64,000 bases of DNA from Sipunculus nudus (Eukaryota > Annelida > Sipuncula > Golfingiida > Sipunculidae). Positions within the stretch are counted from its first letter, which is position 1, and every line of letters starts with the position of its first letter. Position numbers and translations under genes: made by a program. The notes under the pieces are model-generated. The model was not told where the DNA came from. It ran no database searches and saw only the letters and a program-made list of their open reading frames with translations. Where the stretch lies: the NCBI GenBank assembly GCA_026874595.1, contig CM049307.1, positions 37,428,862-37,492,861 of the forward strand, read 5' to 3'. Positions 13,162-26,050 of the stretch are shown one piece after another.

Positions 13162-13266
13162 AGTATATGAAAGTGTTGTTTGCTTGTTTTCTTGACCCAT
13201 GGTACAGCACTCTGTTTCCTGATGTCCTTTTGTTGTCCTCTTTCCAAGCAGGACCAACCTCATCAC
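13160..13266 (-). CDS. Exon 4 (last coding exon) of the four-exon unrecognised gene
   Basis: The acceptor is TATCTATCTTTCAG ending at 13267. The exon supplies the last two bases of a Gly codon split with exon 3 (phase 1) and then 34 residues to a TAA at 13162-13160. The peptide begins DEVGPAWKEDNKRTSGN and ends NNTFIY. It is basic (6 Lys/Arg against 4 Asp/Glu) with no domain I recognise. The frame stays open only in the phase demanded by exon 3, which is the main support for linking the two. Intron 3 is about 2.7 kb. The total joined protein is 243 residues. Confidence 0.72.
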
Positions 13267-13732
13267 CTGAAAGATAGATATATGATGTATTAGAAATATC
13301 ATTATAACAGAAAAATAAAACAGTGATATTTTATTAAAAGGTTTTTTTTAAAGATATGCTATTCCACTATCCTGAAATCTGAAATGAGGGTGAACTGGAA
13401 TTGCACTGTCAATTCTATACATAAAAAAAAAACAAAAAAAAAAAACAGGAAATAAAACTGCCAGGTTTAAGTATATTAAATACCTTTACCTTTATTAAAT
13501 GCAGACTAATTCATTTGTTGCATTGAAGACAATGGTAGCATAAGTTTATATTCAAAAAAGTTCAGCAGCAGGTTTTTAAAAATATCCTTGTGTAAAATGT
13601 GCTGTAAACTGTGCTGTTTGATCATAACAGACATTCATTTGTCTAATGTACAGCGAAAGTGAACAAGACTTGATCAGAATTAGTGAATAGTTTCCTGATG
13701 TTGTGTGTAGTGACTAGTTGGTTTGGTGGTCC

Positions 13733-13764
13733 TGAGACTGGTCTCGGCCTCGAGACCAGTCTCA
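13733..13764. repeat. Perfect 14-bp hairpin
   Basis: TGAGACTGGTCTCG at 13733-13746 and its exact complement at 13751-13764 are separated by the loop GCCT. It lies in intron 3 at the start of a GC-richer patch (13730-14125) with degenerate GACTCAGACTTGGCC-type repeats. Confidence 0.85.
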
Positions 13765-13779
13765 ATGCTGGTTTCTGCT

Positions 13780-14130
13780 GGCCTCAGGCTAGGCCTTGGC
13801 CTCAGAAGGCAATGACTCAGACTTGGCCTTGGACCTTCCAGCCTTGGTGAAGTGGCCCATGGCTGGCTCGAGGGTGCAAAAATTTGACCTATTTTTTATA
13901 CATGCTTTTGAGCTATAACTAGTACCAGAATTGACACAAAGAATCTTAGTTGTATGGACTCTGACTTGGTTGGTGATAACTTAAGACTCTTCCACAGGCT
14001 CACCCATGAGCGGGTTGCGGAGTGTCCAGCTGTGTTATAGACTAGTTGTGACTCAGCCTCATTCTCAAAGGGTGGTGACTCGGACTCTGCCTTGGCCACG
14101 GAGGGCAGTGACTTGGACTTAGCCTCATGA
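13780..14130. repeat. Degenerate GACTCGGACTTGGCC-type minisatellite patch
   Basis: Phrases of the form (T)GACTCAGACTTGGCCT, GACTCGGACTCTGCC and GACTTGGACTTAGCC recur irregularly through this intron 3 patch, which is visibly richer in G and C than its surroundings. A 79-residue minus-strand frame here is rich in Ser and Glu because of the repeat and has no matching splice phase that I trust. Confidence 0.5.
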
Positions 14131-15266
14131 CTCAACTACAACACTGGACTGACTATGAAAACTGTAAATTTACCAGTTTTTAAAGCTCAGAAAAAAGTAG
14201 TCAATAGTGTCTAACTGAATGAGGTCAAACAGGACATAGCTGAACTTTGATAAGAAATAAGTGTTGTCATGGGAACAGCCAGGAATTGCAGTAGCCAAGT
14301 CATTCTTGCATAATCAACATACATTTCTTCAAATTTAACTGTTTAATCTCTTCCTAGAACCTTTGCTTGATGAACTGACGAGTGAATTTCACAAATTTAT
14401 CCCTAACAGCAGACAGTTCTTCCAGGAGACAGAGAAACAAATATCCCACCCCCCAATTAAATGAGATTTTTTATGCCAATCATGGCATGGTATTTGCATT
14501 TATTTTACATAATTTTAGTAGAAAATAAAACAAAACAACTGTCCTGCAAGAATCATGATCAGGAAAAGAAGCCACTTTGCAAGAAATGGCCATATTACCA
14601 TTGACTTTTAAATATATCTTTTTTGAGATAACATGGTATACACAATAGCACAATAATCACAGCCACAGAAAGTTAAAACACTATTGATCTAGAACAGTAA
14701 CAACACACAATATCACTAATGCACGCTAATATATGAGTTTTTTCCTCATAGTTCGTTTACCTAACCTGACTACTACATCCAGCCATGCTGGGAAATGATC
14801 GACCCCATACAGAGGACCACCAGGCCGAAGAAATGCTATGTCCCTCAGCCCTGCAGACATCACAGAGCAACCAACAGAGAAACCAGCCTGCCCAACTACC
14901 CCCCAGGGCTCAGCGGGGAAATGCTCATGATTTTCTTATCTTACTCACAACAAATAACAGGTGTCTGCTCGATTCCTTAGGCCTTAGATAATAAACATAT
15001 AAACAGTACGGTGTATATATATACACACACCCCCGGCAAAACTTAGACAGTAAAACAACACAACAAGATTGTAGACAAAATAATAAAGAATTAAAAAAGC
15101 ATGCGATATGGGGACCGGAAACCTGCACAGCAAAATTGATGCCATGGAATGGAATGTTAATTAAACCTGTGTCATTCCTGTTTTAACTGAAAACATTTTA
15201 AAAACACCCTGGACATCATGGTATTGCTGTCCTTGACTATAAATATAACAAACAACAACCATGCCT

Positions 15267-15286
15267 CCCCCCCCCCCCCCCCCCCC
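15267..15286. repeat. Poly(C) run
   Basis: Twenty consecutive C residues in intron 3. Confidence 0.95.
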
Positions 15287-16003
15287 ACCACGAGCATGAT
15301 GTACGTTAGTTTACTGACACCTTTTTGTGACATAATGGATCACACTGACAGATGGCTGTGTGGTCACATCCAACAAGTGCAAGTGGTAAAATGTGCTATA
15401 AAAACCCATAAAACACTCATTCAGGGGTTATTTACGCTTGAATTTACACCAAAATTGAACTTCATGAACACTTTTACATTACCAACCATTATGACAAATT
15501 TCAATAACATCCCTGATACATCCCCAGATTTGGTCCAGACACACATACACACACTCAGAAACATATGAGTGTCCTGATGTTACACTTGTAATCCTACTAA
15601 AGTCTGAGCATTATTCCCCTCTTAACTTTGCTGATACAGGCCCCCCAGGCCCCATACTCTATCTGTAGGCAGTATCTTGCCAGGACGCTGTCCTTGGACC
15701 GTGGTGTAAATTCTTGTTGAATCCCAAGGTCCTTACATGGAACCCTGACAGGTTAATCTGTGTGCACAGATTATACCAAATATCAAACACTGACAGGTTT
15801 ATTTAATTGCATAAACATTAAATCCTGGATATTCAATGAGATTTCCTATACAATTTAAAAACAATCCGAATTCTTAATTCAGGCAAGTGAAATTTCAGGA
15901 CATCACTTTTTACAATAGGAATTTTGTTCTAATTAGAAAAAGAAGTCAGGCACAGGGGAGTGGGTTACTGTCTTTTTAATCAGCTTCCAGCATTAATTGT
16001 TAC

Positions 16004-16214
16004 CTGTAAGGACATTGTACTGCCTCCGTACTGGGCTAGACCGTGGTACCCCCGGTCCCAGGAGCACACCAAGCTTATTGTGCACTCTGTTGTACTGCGT
16101 CCAGCCGTAGTTGCTGGATAAACGTCCATCCTTGCTGGAGAGTACTGTCTTGACCCCTGAGCTGTCATTCATGTTCATCTTGTTCTCGAAGGTTGGCCAG
16201 TGTATTTTATAATA
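16004..16214 (-). CDS. Exon 3 of the four-exon unrecognised gene
   Basis: Read on the minus strand, the acceptor CCTATTTCCAG ends at 16215 and the donor CTTACAG|GTAAC lies at 16004/16003. The exon is 211 nt: phase 0 at the start and phase 1 at the end, encoding 70 residues plus one base. It starts YYKIHWPTFENK and includes SSKDGRLSSNYGWTQY and later VRRQYNVLT. It is basic (10 Lys/Arg, 3 Asp/Glu) with no recognised domain. The first six codons and the acceptor itself are homologous to the monomer of the adjoining minisatellite, so this exon boundary either seeded the array or was made by it. GC content is clearly higher than in the flanking intron, as expected for an exon. Confidence 0.8.
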
Positions 16215-19200
16215 CTGGAAATAGGTAACATCACAGGTAAACAGTGTGGTTTATAATACTGGAAGCAGGTTAATCATCTAGATAAAGAGTGTAGTTTATA
16301 ATACTGGAAAATGGGTAAATCATAGATAAACAATGTAGTTTATAATACTGGAATATTGGTATCATAGGTAAACAGTGTAGTTTATTATTATAAAACTGGA
16401 ATCAGGTAAATCTTCTAGGTAAAGATTGTAGTTTATAATACTGAAAATGAGGAAATAATTGGTAAACAGTGTAGTTTAAAATACAGGAAAATTGGTATCA
16501 TAGGTAAACAGTGTAGTTTATTATTATAAAACTGGAATCAGGTAAATCTTCTAGGTAAAGAGTGTAGTTTATAATACTGAAAATGAGGAAATAATTGGTA
16601 AACAGTGTAGTTTAAAATACAGGAAAATTGGTATCATAGGTAAACAGTGTAGTTTATTATTATAAAACTGGAATCAGGTAAATCTTCTAGGTAAAGATTG
16701 AAGTTTATAATACTGAAAATGAGGAAATAATTGGTAAACAGTGTAGTTTAAAATACAGGAAAATTGGTATCATAGGTAAACAGTGTAGTTTATTATTATA
16801 AAACTGGAATCAGGTAAATCTTCTAGGTAAAGAGTGTAGTTTATAATACTGAAAATGAGGAAATAATTGGTAAACAGTGTAGTTTAAAATACAGGAAAAT
16901 TGGTATCATAGGTAAACAGTGTAGTTTATTATTATAAAACTGGAATCAGGTAAATCTTCTAGGTAAAGAGTGTAGTTTATAATACTGAAAATGAGGAAAT
17001 AATTGGTAAACAGTGTAGTTTAAAATACAGGAAAATTGGTATCATAGGTAAACAGTGTAGTTTATTATTATAAAACTGGAATCAGGTAAATCTTCTAGGT
17101 AAAGAGTGTAGTTTATAATACTGAAAATGAGGAAATAATTGGTAAACAGTGTAGTTTAAAATACAGGAAAATTGGTATCATAGGTAAACAGTGTAGTTTA
17201 TTATTATAAAACTGGAATCAGGTAAATCATCTAGGTAAAGATTGAAGTTTATAATACTGAAAATGAGGAAATAATTGGTAAACAGTGTAGTTTAAAATAC
17301 AGGAAAATTGGTATCATAGGTAAACAGTGTAGTTTATTATTATAAAACTGGAATCAGGTAAATCTTATAGGTAAAGAGTGTAGTTTATAATACTGAAAAT
17401 GAGGAAATAATTGGTAAACAGTGTAGTTTAAAATACAGGAAAATTGGTATCATAGGTAAACAGTGTAGTTTATTATTATAAAACTGGAATCAGGTAAATC
17501 TTCTAGGTAAAGAGTGTAGTTTATAATACTGAAAATGAGGAAATAATTGGTAAACAGTGTAGTTAAAAATACAGGAAAATCGGTATCATAGGTAAACAGT
17601 GTAGTTTATTATTATAAAACTGGAAGCAGGTAAATCTTCTAGGTAAAGAGTGTAGTTTATAATACTGAAAATGGGGAAATCATTGGTAAACAGTGTAGTT
17701 TAAAATACAGGAAAATTGGTATCATAGGTAAACAGTGTAGTTTATTATTATAAAACTGGAAGCAGGTAAATCTTCTAGGTAAAGAGTGTAGTTTATAATA
17801 CTGAAAATGAGGAAATAATTGGTAAACAGTGTAGTTTAAAATACAGGAAAATCGGTATCATAGGTAAACAGTGTAGTTTATTATTATAAAACTGGAAGCA
17901 GGTAAATCTTCTAGGTAAAGAGTGTAGTTTATAATACTGAAAATGGGGAAATCATTGGTAAACAGTGCAGTTTAAAATACAGGAAAATTGGTATCATAGG
18001 TAAACAGTGTAGTTTATTATTATAAAAATGGAATCAGGTAAATCTTCTAGGTAAAGATTGAAGTTTATAATACTGAAAATGGGGAAATAATTGGTAAACA
18101 GTGTAGTTTATAATACTGAAAAATCGGTATCATAGGTAAACAGTGTAGTTTATTATTATAAAACTGGAATCAGGTAAATCTTCTAGGTAAAGAGTGTAGT
18201 TTATTATACTGAAAATGGGGAAATCATTGGTAAACAGTGTAGTTTATAATACTGGAAAATGGGTAAATCATAGATAAACAATGTAGTTTATAATACTGGA
18301 ATATTGGTATCATAGGTAAACAGTGTAGTTTATTATTATAAAACTGGAATCAGGTAAATCTTCTAGGTAAAGAGTGTAGTTTATAATACTGTAAATGAGG
18401 AAATAATTGGTAAACAGTGTAGTTTAAAATACAGGAAAATCGGTATCATAGGTAAACAGTGTAGTTTATTATTATAAAACTGGAAGCAGGTAAATCTTCT
18501 AGGTAAAGAGTGTAGTTTATAATACTGAAAATGGGGGAAATCATTGGTAAACAGTGTAGTTTAAAATACAGGAAAATTGGTATCATAGGTAAACAGTGTA
18601 GTTTATTATTATAAAACTGGAAGCAGGTAAATCTTCTAGGTAAAGATTGAAGTTTATAATACTGAAAATGGGGAAATAATTGGTAAACAGTGTAGTTTAA
18701 AATACAGGAAAATTGGTATCATAGGTAAACAGTGTAGTTTATTATTATAAAACTGGAATCAGGTAAATCTTCTAGGTAAAGATTGAAGTTTATAATACTG
18801 AAAATGGGGAAATCATTGGTAAACAGTGTAGTTTATAATTCTGGAAAATCTGTATCATAGGTAAACAGTGTAGTTTATTATTATAAAACTGGAATCAGGT
18901 AAATCTTCTAGGTAAAGAGTGTAGTTTATAATACTGAAAATGGGGAAATCATTGGTAAACAGTGTAGTTTAAAATACAGGAAAATTGGTATCATAGGTAA
19001 ACAGTGTAGTTTATTATTATAAAACTGGAAGCAGGTAAATCTTCTAGGTAAAGATTAAAGTTTATAATACTGAAAATGGGGAAATCATTGGTAAACAGTG
19101 TAGTTTATAAAACTGGAAAATCGGTATCATAGGTAAACAGTGTAGTTTATTATTATAAAACTGGAAGCAGGTAAATCGTCTAGGTAAAGAGTGTAGTTTA

Positions 19201-22200
19201 TAATACTGAAAATGGGGAAATCATTGGTAAACAGTGTAGTTTAAAATACAGGAAAATTGGTATCATAGGTAAACAGTGTAGTTTATTATTATAAAACTGG
19301 AATCAGGTAAATCTTCTAGGTAAAGAGTGTAGTTTATAATACTGAAAATGGGGAAATCATTGGTAAACAGTGTAGTTTATAATACTCGAAAATCGGTATC
19401 ATCGGTAAACAGTGTAGTTTATTATTATTAAACTGGAATCAGGTAAATCTTCTAGGTAAAGATTGAAGTTTATAATACTGAAAATGGGGCAATCATTGGT
19501 AAACAGTGTAGTTTATAATACTGGAAAATCGGTATCATAGGTAAACAGTGTAGTTTATTATTATAAAACTGGAATCAGGTAAATCTTCTAGGTAAAGAGT
19601 GTAGTTTATAATACTGAAAATGGGGAAATCATTGGTAAACAGTCTAGTTTAAAATACAGGAAAATTGGTATCATAGGTAAACTGTGTAGTTTATTATTAT
19701 AAAACTGGAAGCAGGTAAATCTTCTAGGTAAAGATTAAAGTTAATAATACTGAAAATGGGGAAATCATTGGTAAACAGTGTAGTTTAAAATACAGGAAAA
19801 TTGGTATCATAGGTAAACTGTGTAGTTTATTATTATAAAACTGGAAGCAGGTAAATCTTCTAGGTAAAGATTGAAGTTTATAATACTGAAAATGGGGAAA
19901 TCATTGGTAAACAGTGTAGTTTATAATACTGGAAAATCGGTATCATAGGTAAACAGTGTAGTTTATTATTATAAAACTGGAAGCAGGTAAATCTTCTAGG
20001 TAAAGAGTGTAGTTTATAATACTGAAAATGAGGAAATAATTGGTAAACAGTGTAGTTTAAAATACAGGAAAATTGGTATCATAGGTAAACAGTGTAGTTT
20101 ATTATTATAAAACTGGAATCAGGTAAATCTTCTAGGTAAAGAGTGTAGTTTATAATACTGAAAATGAGGAAATAATTGGTAAACAGTGTAGTTTAAAATA
20201 CAGGAAAATTGGTATCATAGGTAAACAGTGTAGTTTATTATTATAAAACTGGAATCAGGTAAATCTTCTAGGTAAAGATTGAAGTTTATAATACTGAAAA
20301 TGGGGAAATCATTGGTAAACAGTGTAGTTTATAATTCTGGAAAATCTGTATCATAGGTAAACAGTGTAGTTTATTATTATAAAACTGGAATCAGGTAAAT
20401 CTTCTAGGTAAAGAGTGTAGTTTATAATACTGAAAATGGGGAAATCATTGGTAAACAGTGTAGTTTATAATACTGGAAAATCGGTATCATAGGTAAACAG
20501 TGAAGTTTATTATTATAAAACTGGAATCAGGTAAATCTTCTATGTAAAGATTGAAGTTTATAATACTGAAAATGGGGAAATCATTGGTAAACAGTGTAGT
20601 TTAAAATACAGGAAAATTGGTATCATAGGTAAACAGTGTAGTTTATTATTATAAAACTGGAATCAGGTAAATCTTCTAGGTAAAGAGTGTAGTTTATAAT
20701 ACTGAAAATGGGGAAATCATTGGTAAACAGTGTAGTTTATAATACTGGAAAATCGGTATCATAGGTAAACAGTGTAGTTTATTATTATTAAACTGGAATC
20801 AGGTAAATCTTCTAGGTAAAGATTGAAGTTTATAATACTGAAAATGGGGAAATCATTGGTAAACAGTGTAGTTTAAAATACAGGAAAATTGGTATCATAG
20901 GTAAACAGTGTAGTTTATTATTATAAAACTGGAATCAGGTAAATCTTCTAGGTAAAGATTGAAGTTTATAATACTGAAAATGGGGAAATCATTGGTAAAC
21001 AGTGTAGTTTAAAATACAGGAAAATTGGTATCATAGGTAAACAGTGTAGTTTATTATTATAAAACTGGAATCAGGTAAATCTTCTAGGTAAAGAGTGTAG
21101 TTTATAATACTGAAAATAGGGAAATCATTGGTAAACAGTGTAGTTTAAAATACAGGAAAATTGGTATCATAGGTAAACAGTGTAGTTTATTATTATAAAA
21201 CTGGAATCAGGTAAATCTTCTAGGTAAAGATTGAAGTTCATAATACTGAAAATGGGGAAATCATTGGTAAACAGTGTAGTTTAAAATACAGGAAAATTGG
21301 TATCATAGGTAAACAGTGTAGTTTATTATTATAAAACTGGAATCAGGTAAATCTTCTAGGTAAAGAGTGTAGTTTATAATACTGAAAATGGGGAAATCAT
21401 TGGTAAACAGTGTAGTTTATAATACTGGAAAATCGGTATCATAGGTAAACAGTGTAGTTTAATATTATAAAACTGGAATCAGGTAAATCTTCTAGGTAAA
21501 GATTGAAGTTTATAATACTGAAAATGGGGAAATCATTGGTAAACAGTGTAGTTTAAAATACAGGAAAATTGGTATCATAGGAAAACTGTGTAGTTTATTA
21601 TTATAAAACTGGAATCAGGTAAATCTTCTAGGTAAAGATTGAAGTTTATAATACTGAAAATGGGGAAATCATTGGTAAACAGTGTAGTTTAAAATACAGG
21701 AAAATTGGTATCATAGGTAAACAGTGTAGTTTATTATTATAAAACTGGAATCAGGTAAATCTTCTAGGTAAAGAGTGTAGTTTATAATACTGAAAATGGA
21801 GGAATCATTGGTAAACAGTGTAGTTTAAAATACAGGAAAATTGGTATCATAGGTAAACAGTGTAGTTTATTATTATAAAACTGGAATCAGGTAAATCTTC
21901 TAGGTAAAGAGTGTAGTTTATAATACTGAAAATGGGGAAATCATTGGTAAACAGTGTAGTTTATAATACTGGAAAAATAATACTGGAAAATCGGTATCAT
22001 AGGTAAACAGTGTAGTTTATTATTATTAAACAGGAATCAGGTAAATCTTCTAGGTAAAGATTGAAGTTTATAATACTGAAAATGGGGAAATCATTGGTAA
22101 ACAGTGTAGTTTATAATACTGGAAAATCGGTATCATAGGTAAACAGTGTAGTTTATTATTATAAAACTGGAAGCAGGTAAATCTTCTAGGTAAAGAGTGT

Positions 22201-24575
22201 AGTTTATAATACTGAAAATGGGGAAATCATTGGTAAACAGTGTAGTTTAAAATACAGGAAAATTGGTATCATAGGTAAACAGTGTAGTTTATTATTATAA
22301 AACTGGAATCAGGTAAATCTTCTAGGTAAAGAGTGTAGTTTATAATACTGAAAATGGGGAAATCATTGGTAAACAGTGTAGTTTATAATACTGGAAAATC
22401 GGTATCATAGGTAAACAGTGTAGTTTATTATTATAAAACTGGAATCAGGTAAATATTCTAGGTAAAGATTGAAGTTTATAATACTGAAAATGGGGAAATC
22501 ATTGGTAAACAGTGTAGTTTAAAATACAGGAAAATTGGTATCATAGGTAAACAGTGTAGTTTATTATTATAAAACTGGAATCAGGTAAATCTTCTAGGTA
22601 AAGATTGAAGTTTATAATACTGAAAATGGGAAAATCATTGGTAAACAGTGTAGTTTAAAATACAGGAAAATTGGTATCATAGGTAAACAGTGTAGTTTAT
22701 TATTATAAAACTGGAAGCAGGTAAATCTTCTAGGTAAAGATTGAAGTTTATGAAACTGAAAATGGGGAAATCATTGGTAAACAGTGTAGTTTAAAATACA
22801 GGAAAATTGGTATCATAGGTAAACAGTGTAGTTTATTATTATAAAACTGGAATCAGGTAAATCTTCTAGGTAAAGAGTGTAGTTTATAATACTGAAAATG
22901 GGGAAATCATTGGTAAACAGTGTAGTTTATAATACTGGAAAAATAATACTGGAAAATCGGTATCATAGGTAAACAGTGTAGTTTATTATTATTAAACAGG
23001 AATCAGGTAAATCTTCTAGGTAAAGATTGAAGTTTATAATACTGAAAATGGGGAAATCATTGGTAAACAGTGTAGTAAATAATACTGGAAAATCGGTATC
23101 ATAGGTAAACAGTGTAGTTTATTATTATTAAACAGGAATCAGGTAAATCTTCTAGGTAAAGATTGAAGTTTATAATACTGAAAATGGGGAAATCATTGGT
23201 AAACAGTGTAGTTTAAAATACAGGAAAATTGGTATCATAGGTAAACTGTGTAGTGTATTATTATAAAACTGGAAGCAGGTAAATCTTCTAGGTAAAGATT
23301 GAAGTTTATAATACTGAAAATGGGGAAATCATTGGTAAACAGTGTAGTTAAAAATACAGGAAAATTGGTATCATAGGTAAACTGTGTAGTTTATTATTAT
23401 AAAACTGGAAGCAGGTAAATCTTCTAGGTAAAGATTGAAGTTTATAATACTGAAAATGGGGAAATCATTGGTAAACAGTGTAGTTTATAATACTGGAAAA
23501 TCGGTATCATAGGTAAACAGTGTAGTTTATTATTATAAAACTGGAAGCAGGTAAATCTTCTAGGTAAAGAGTGTAGTTTATAATACTGAAAATGGGGAAA
23601 TCATTGGTAAACAGTGTAGTTTAAAATACAGGAAAATTGGTATCATAGGTAAACAGTGTAGTTTATTATTATAAAACTGGAATCAGGTAAATCTTCTAGG
23701 TAAAGAGTGTAGTTTATAATACTGAAAATGGGGAAATAATTGGTAAACAGTGTAGTTTATAATACTGGAAAATCGGTATCATAGGTAAACAGTGTAGTTT
23801 ATTATTATAAAACTGGAATCAGGTAAATCTTCTAGGTAAAGATTGAAGTTTATAATACTGAAAATGGGGAAATCATTGGTAAACAGTGTAGTTTAAAATA
23901 CAGGAAAATTGGTATCATAGGTAAACAGTGTAGTTTATTATTATAAAACTGGAAGCAGGTAAATCTTCTAGGTAAAGATTGAAGTTTATAATACTGAAAA
24001 TGGGGAAATCATTGGTAAACAGTGTAGTTTATAATACAGGAAAATTGGTATCATAGGTAAACAGTGTAGTTTATTATTATAAAACTGGAAGCAGGAAAAT
24101 CTTCTAGGTAAAGATTGAAGTTTATAATACTGAAAATGGGGAAATCATTGGTAAACAGTGTAGTTTAAAATACAGGAAAATTGGTATCATAGGTAAACAG
24201 TGTAATTTATTATTATAAAACTGGAAGCAGGTAAATCTTCTAGGTAAAGAGTGTTGTTTAAAATACTGGAAAATGGGGAAATCATTGGTAAACAGTGTAG
24301 TTTATAATACAGGAAAATTGGTATCATAGGTAAACAGTGTAGTTTATTATTATAAAACTGGAATCAGGTAAATCTTCTAGGTAAAGATTGAAGTTTATAA
24401 TACTGAAAATGGGGAAATCATTGGTAAACAGAGTAGTTTAAAATACAGGAAAATTGGTATCATAGGTAAACAGTGTAGTTTATTATTATAAAACTGGAAG
24501 CAGGTAAATCTTCTAGGTAAAGAGTGTTGTTTAAAATACTGGAAAATGGGAATTCATAGGTAAAGAATGTAGTTT
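16197..24575. repeat. 8.4-kb higher-order minisatellite, 136-bp unit, adjoining exon 3
   Basis: A three-part unit of 136 bp repeats about 60 times. The parts are about 38, 56 and 42 bp and all share GGTAAA-CAGTGTAGTTTA-TAATACTGGAAA-type monomer sequence. The phrase GTAGTTTATTATTATAAAAC recurs at 16513, 16649 and 16785 (spacing exactly 136). The first three or four monomers, next to the exon, are simpler and not yet in the three-part order. Units near 16.4-17.6 kb carry GAGGAAATAATT, while later ones mostly carry GGGGAAATCATT. Every frame is closed quickly by stops. The far end (24540-24575) decays into unique sequence. The array lies in intron 2, directly 5' of exon 3 in transcript order. Confidence 0.95.
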
Positions 24576-26050
24576 TTTATACTAGGGAAGGGGGACATCA
24601 TCAGTATACACCTGGATAAAGATTTCCAGTACTGTAAACTGCATGGAATGGATATACCAAATATTTTGAAGAAAATTGTGAAGTATGTAGTGACAAATGA
24701 CTATTTACTGATACACACATTAATGTCTACAAGCGTTTTTCTTCAGTTTTAGATGCACTTTTTAGGCAATGGATGGTTTGATGATTTCTTTTTATTAATA
24801 TTGCAATTAATCTGTCGACATCATCTGCGGTTTTCCCTATAAAACACAAAGTTAATACCAAAAGAAGAATTAGTTCTCAACAAAAACAGTTGAGTGGTGT
24901 TCAATAATTTGGCTAAAGTTCAGGAACTGTGATACATAATCATTCAATAACTCAACAAATTTCTTTAAGAAAATCTCAAATTAAATAGGTCAGTACTTTA
25001 GGTTTTCCAGTCTTTGTAAAATTCATTCACTTTTTTCAATCTTAAAGATACGTTAAGACAGTAACAGAGATGACAATCAGCCAATGGCAGTGCAGATTTA
25101 GAGACATTTGGTGGAGGGTCATGCAGTTAGTTCTCCTTAGTGCATCCTCCCCTTGCCATGAAGTGCAACACAGGTGTAAAGCAGATTTTTTTATACATAT
25201 TCATTTAGTCCCAGATGATCCTGCTTGTGTTTGAAATTAACCATCTGCAAACAATGCTTTATGGCCCCACTTGCTGTTTATAATTCCCAGCTGGAACACT
25301 TTGAAAACCCCTAAGCATTACATCAGGCAAATATCAAGGCACGTCAGTAACTATAGAGTAAGTCATTGAGGTACTGAACGTTGCCGACCGGCCTGAATCT
25401 GGGTGTGTACAACAAGTGTTCCTGTACATAAAAAACTGACTTCTTACTACAATCATTAGTAAACAATCCCCTGGTACTTAATTAGCCTCAGTGAGCATGC
25501 TGGCTACACCTGGAGCACACGTAGAGATTATTTACTCAGGACTTATAAACATTTGTAAATAAGCCATATTACTAGAGTGATTATACACAGAGATAGGTAA
25601 CATATACAGTATATAGCAACTCAGCTGGTGAATGAACAAGAATTTTTAATCTGTACAATCTCTCAAGAATAAACAGGAACTATGAGCCACATGGTGTAAA
25701 AAAACCCTTGTTATTTAAGAAAAATAAGAATTTTAATTTCCTCTTAGGAAATAAAGGAATTTGAGGCACCTTTAGAAAGTGCAAGTCATCTGTTTCTTAA
25801 AGAGAATTAAGATTTAACAGATATATAGTATATCAAGGAAAGCAGGTACTCCAAGCTAGTGTACAAAACAAGGCCTTCCTCTTCCAGGAAACATAAGAAT
25901 TTTCATTCCCTCTAAAGGAAATATAGGAATTTGAGGCTCCTTTAGAATGTAAGAGTTATCTCTCTCTCAAGGCGGATTCAGATTTCCAAAATATACAGTA
26001 GTATATTAAGCCAACCTCAGGACAATCATTTAATTTTTGTTTTCATACAA
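24576..26050. other. Intron 2, no exon seen
   Basis: Unique-looking AT-rich sequence between two repeats. A phrase of the kind GGAAATAAAGGAATTTGAGGC-CCTTTAGAA occurs twice (about 25746 and 25918), showing an old local duplication of about 170 bp. Nothing coding is visible. Confidence 0.55.

Noticed and set aside
16197-24575. CRISPR-like regular array
   Set aside because: There are no unique spacers: the whole 136-bp unit repeats and is built of related monomers. The context is a eukaryotic intron.
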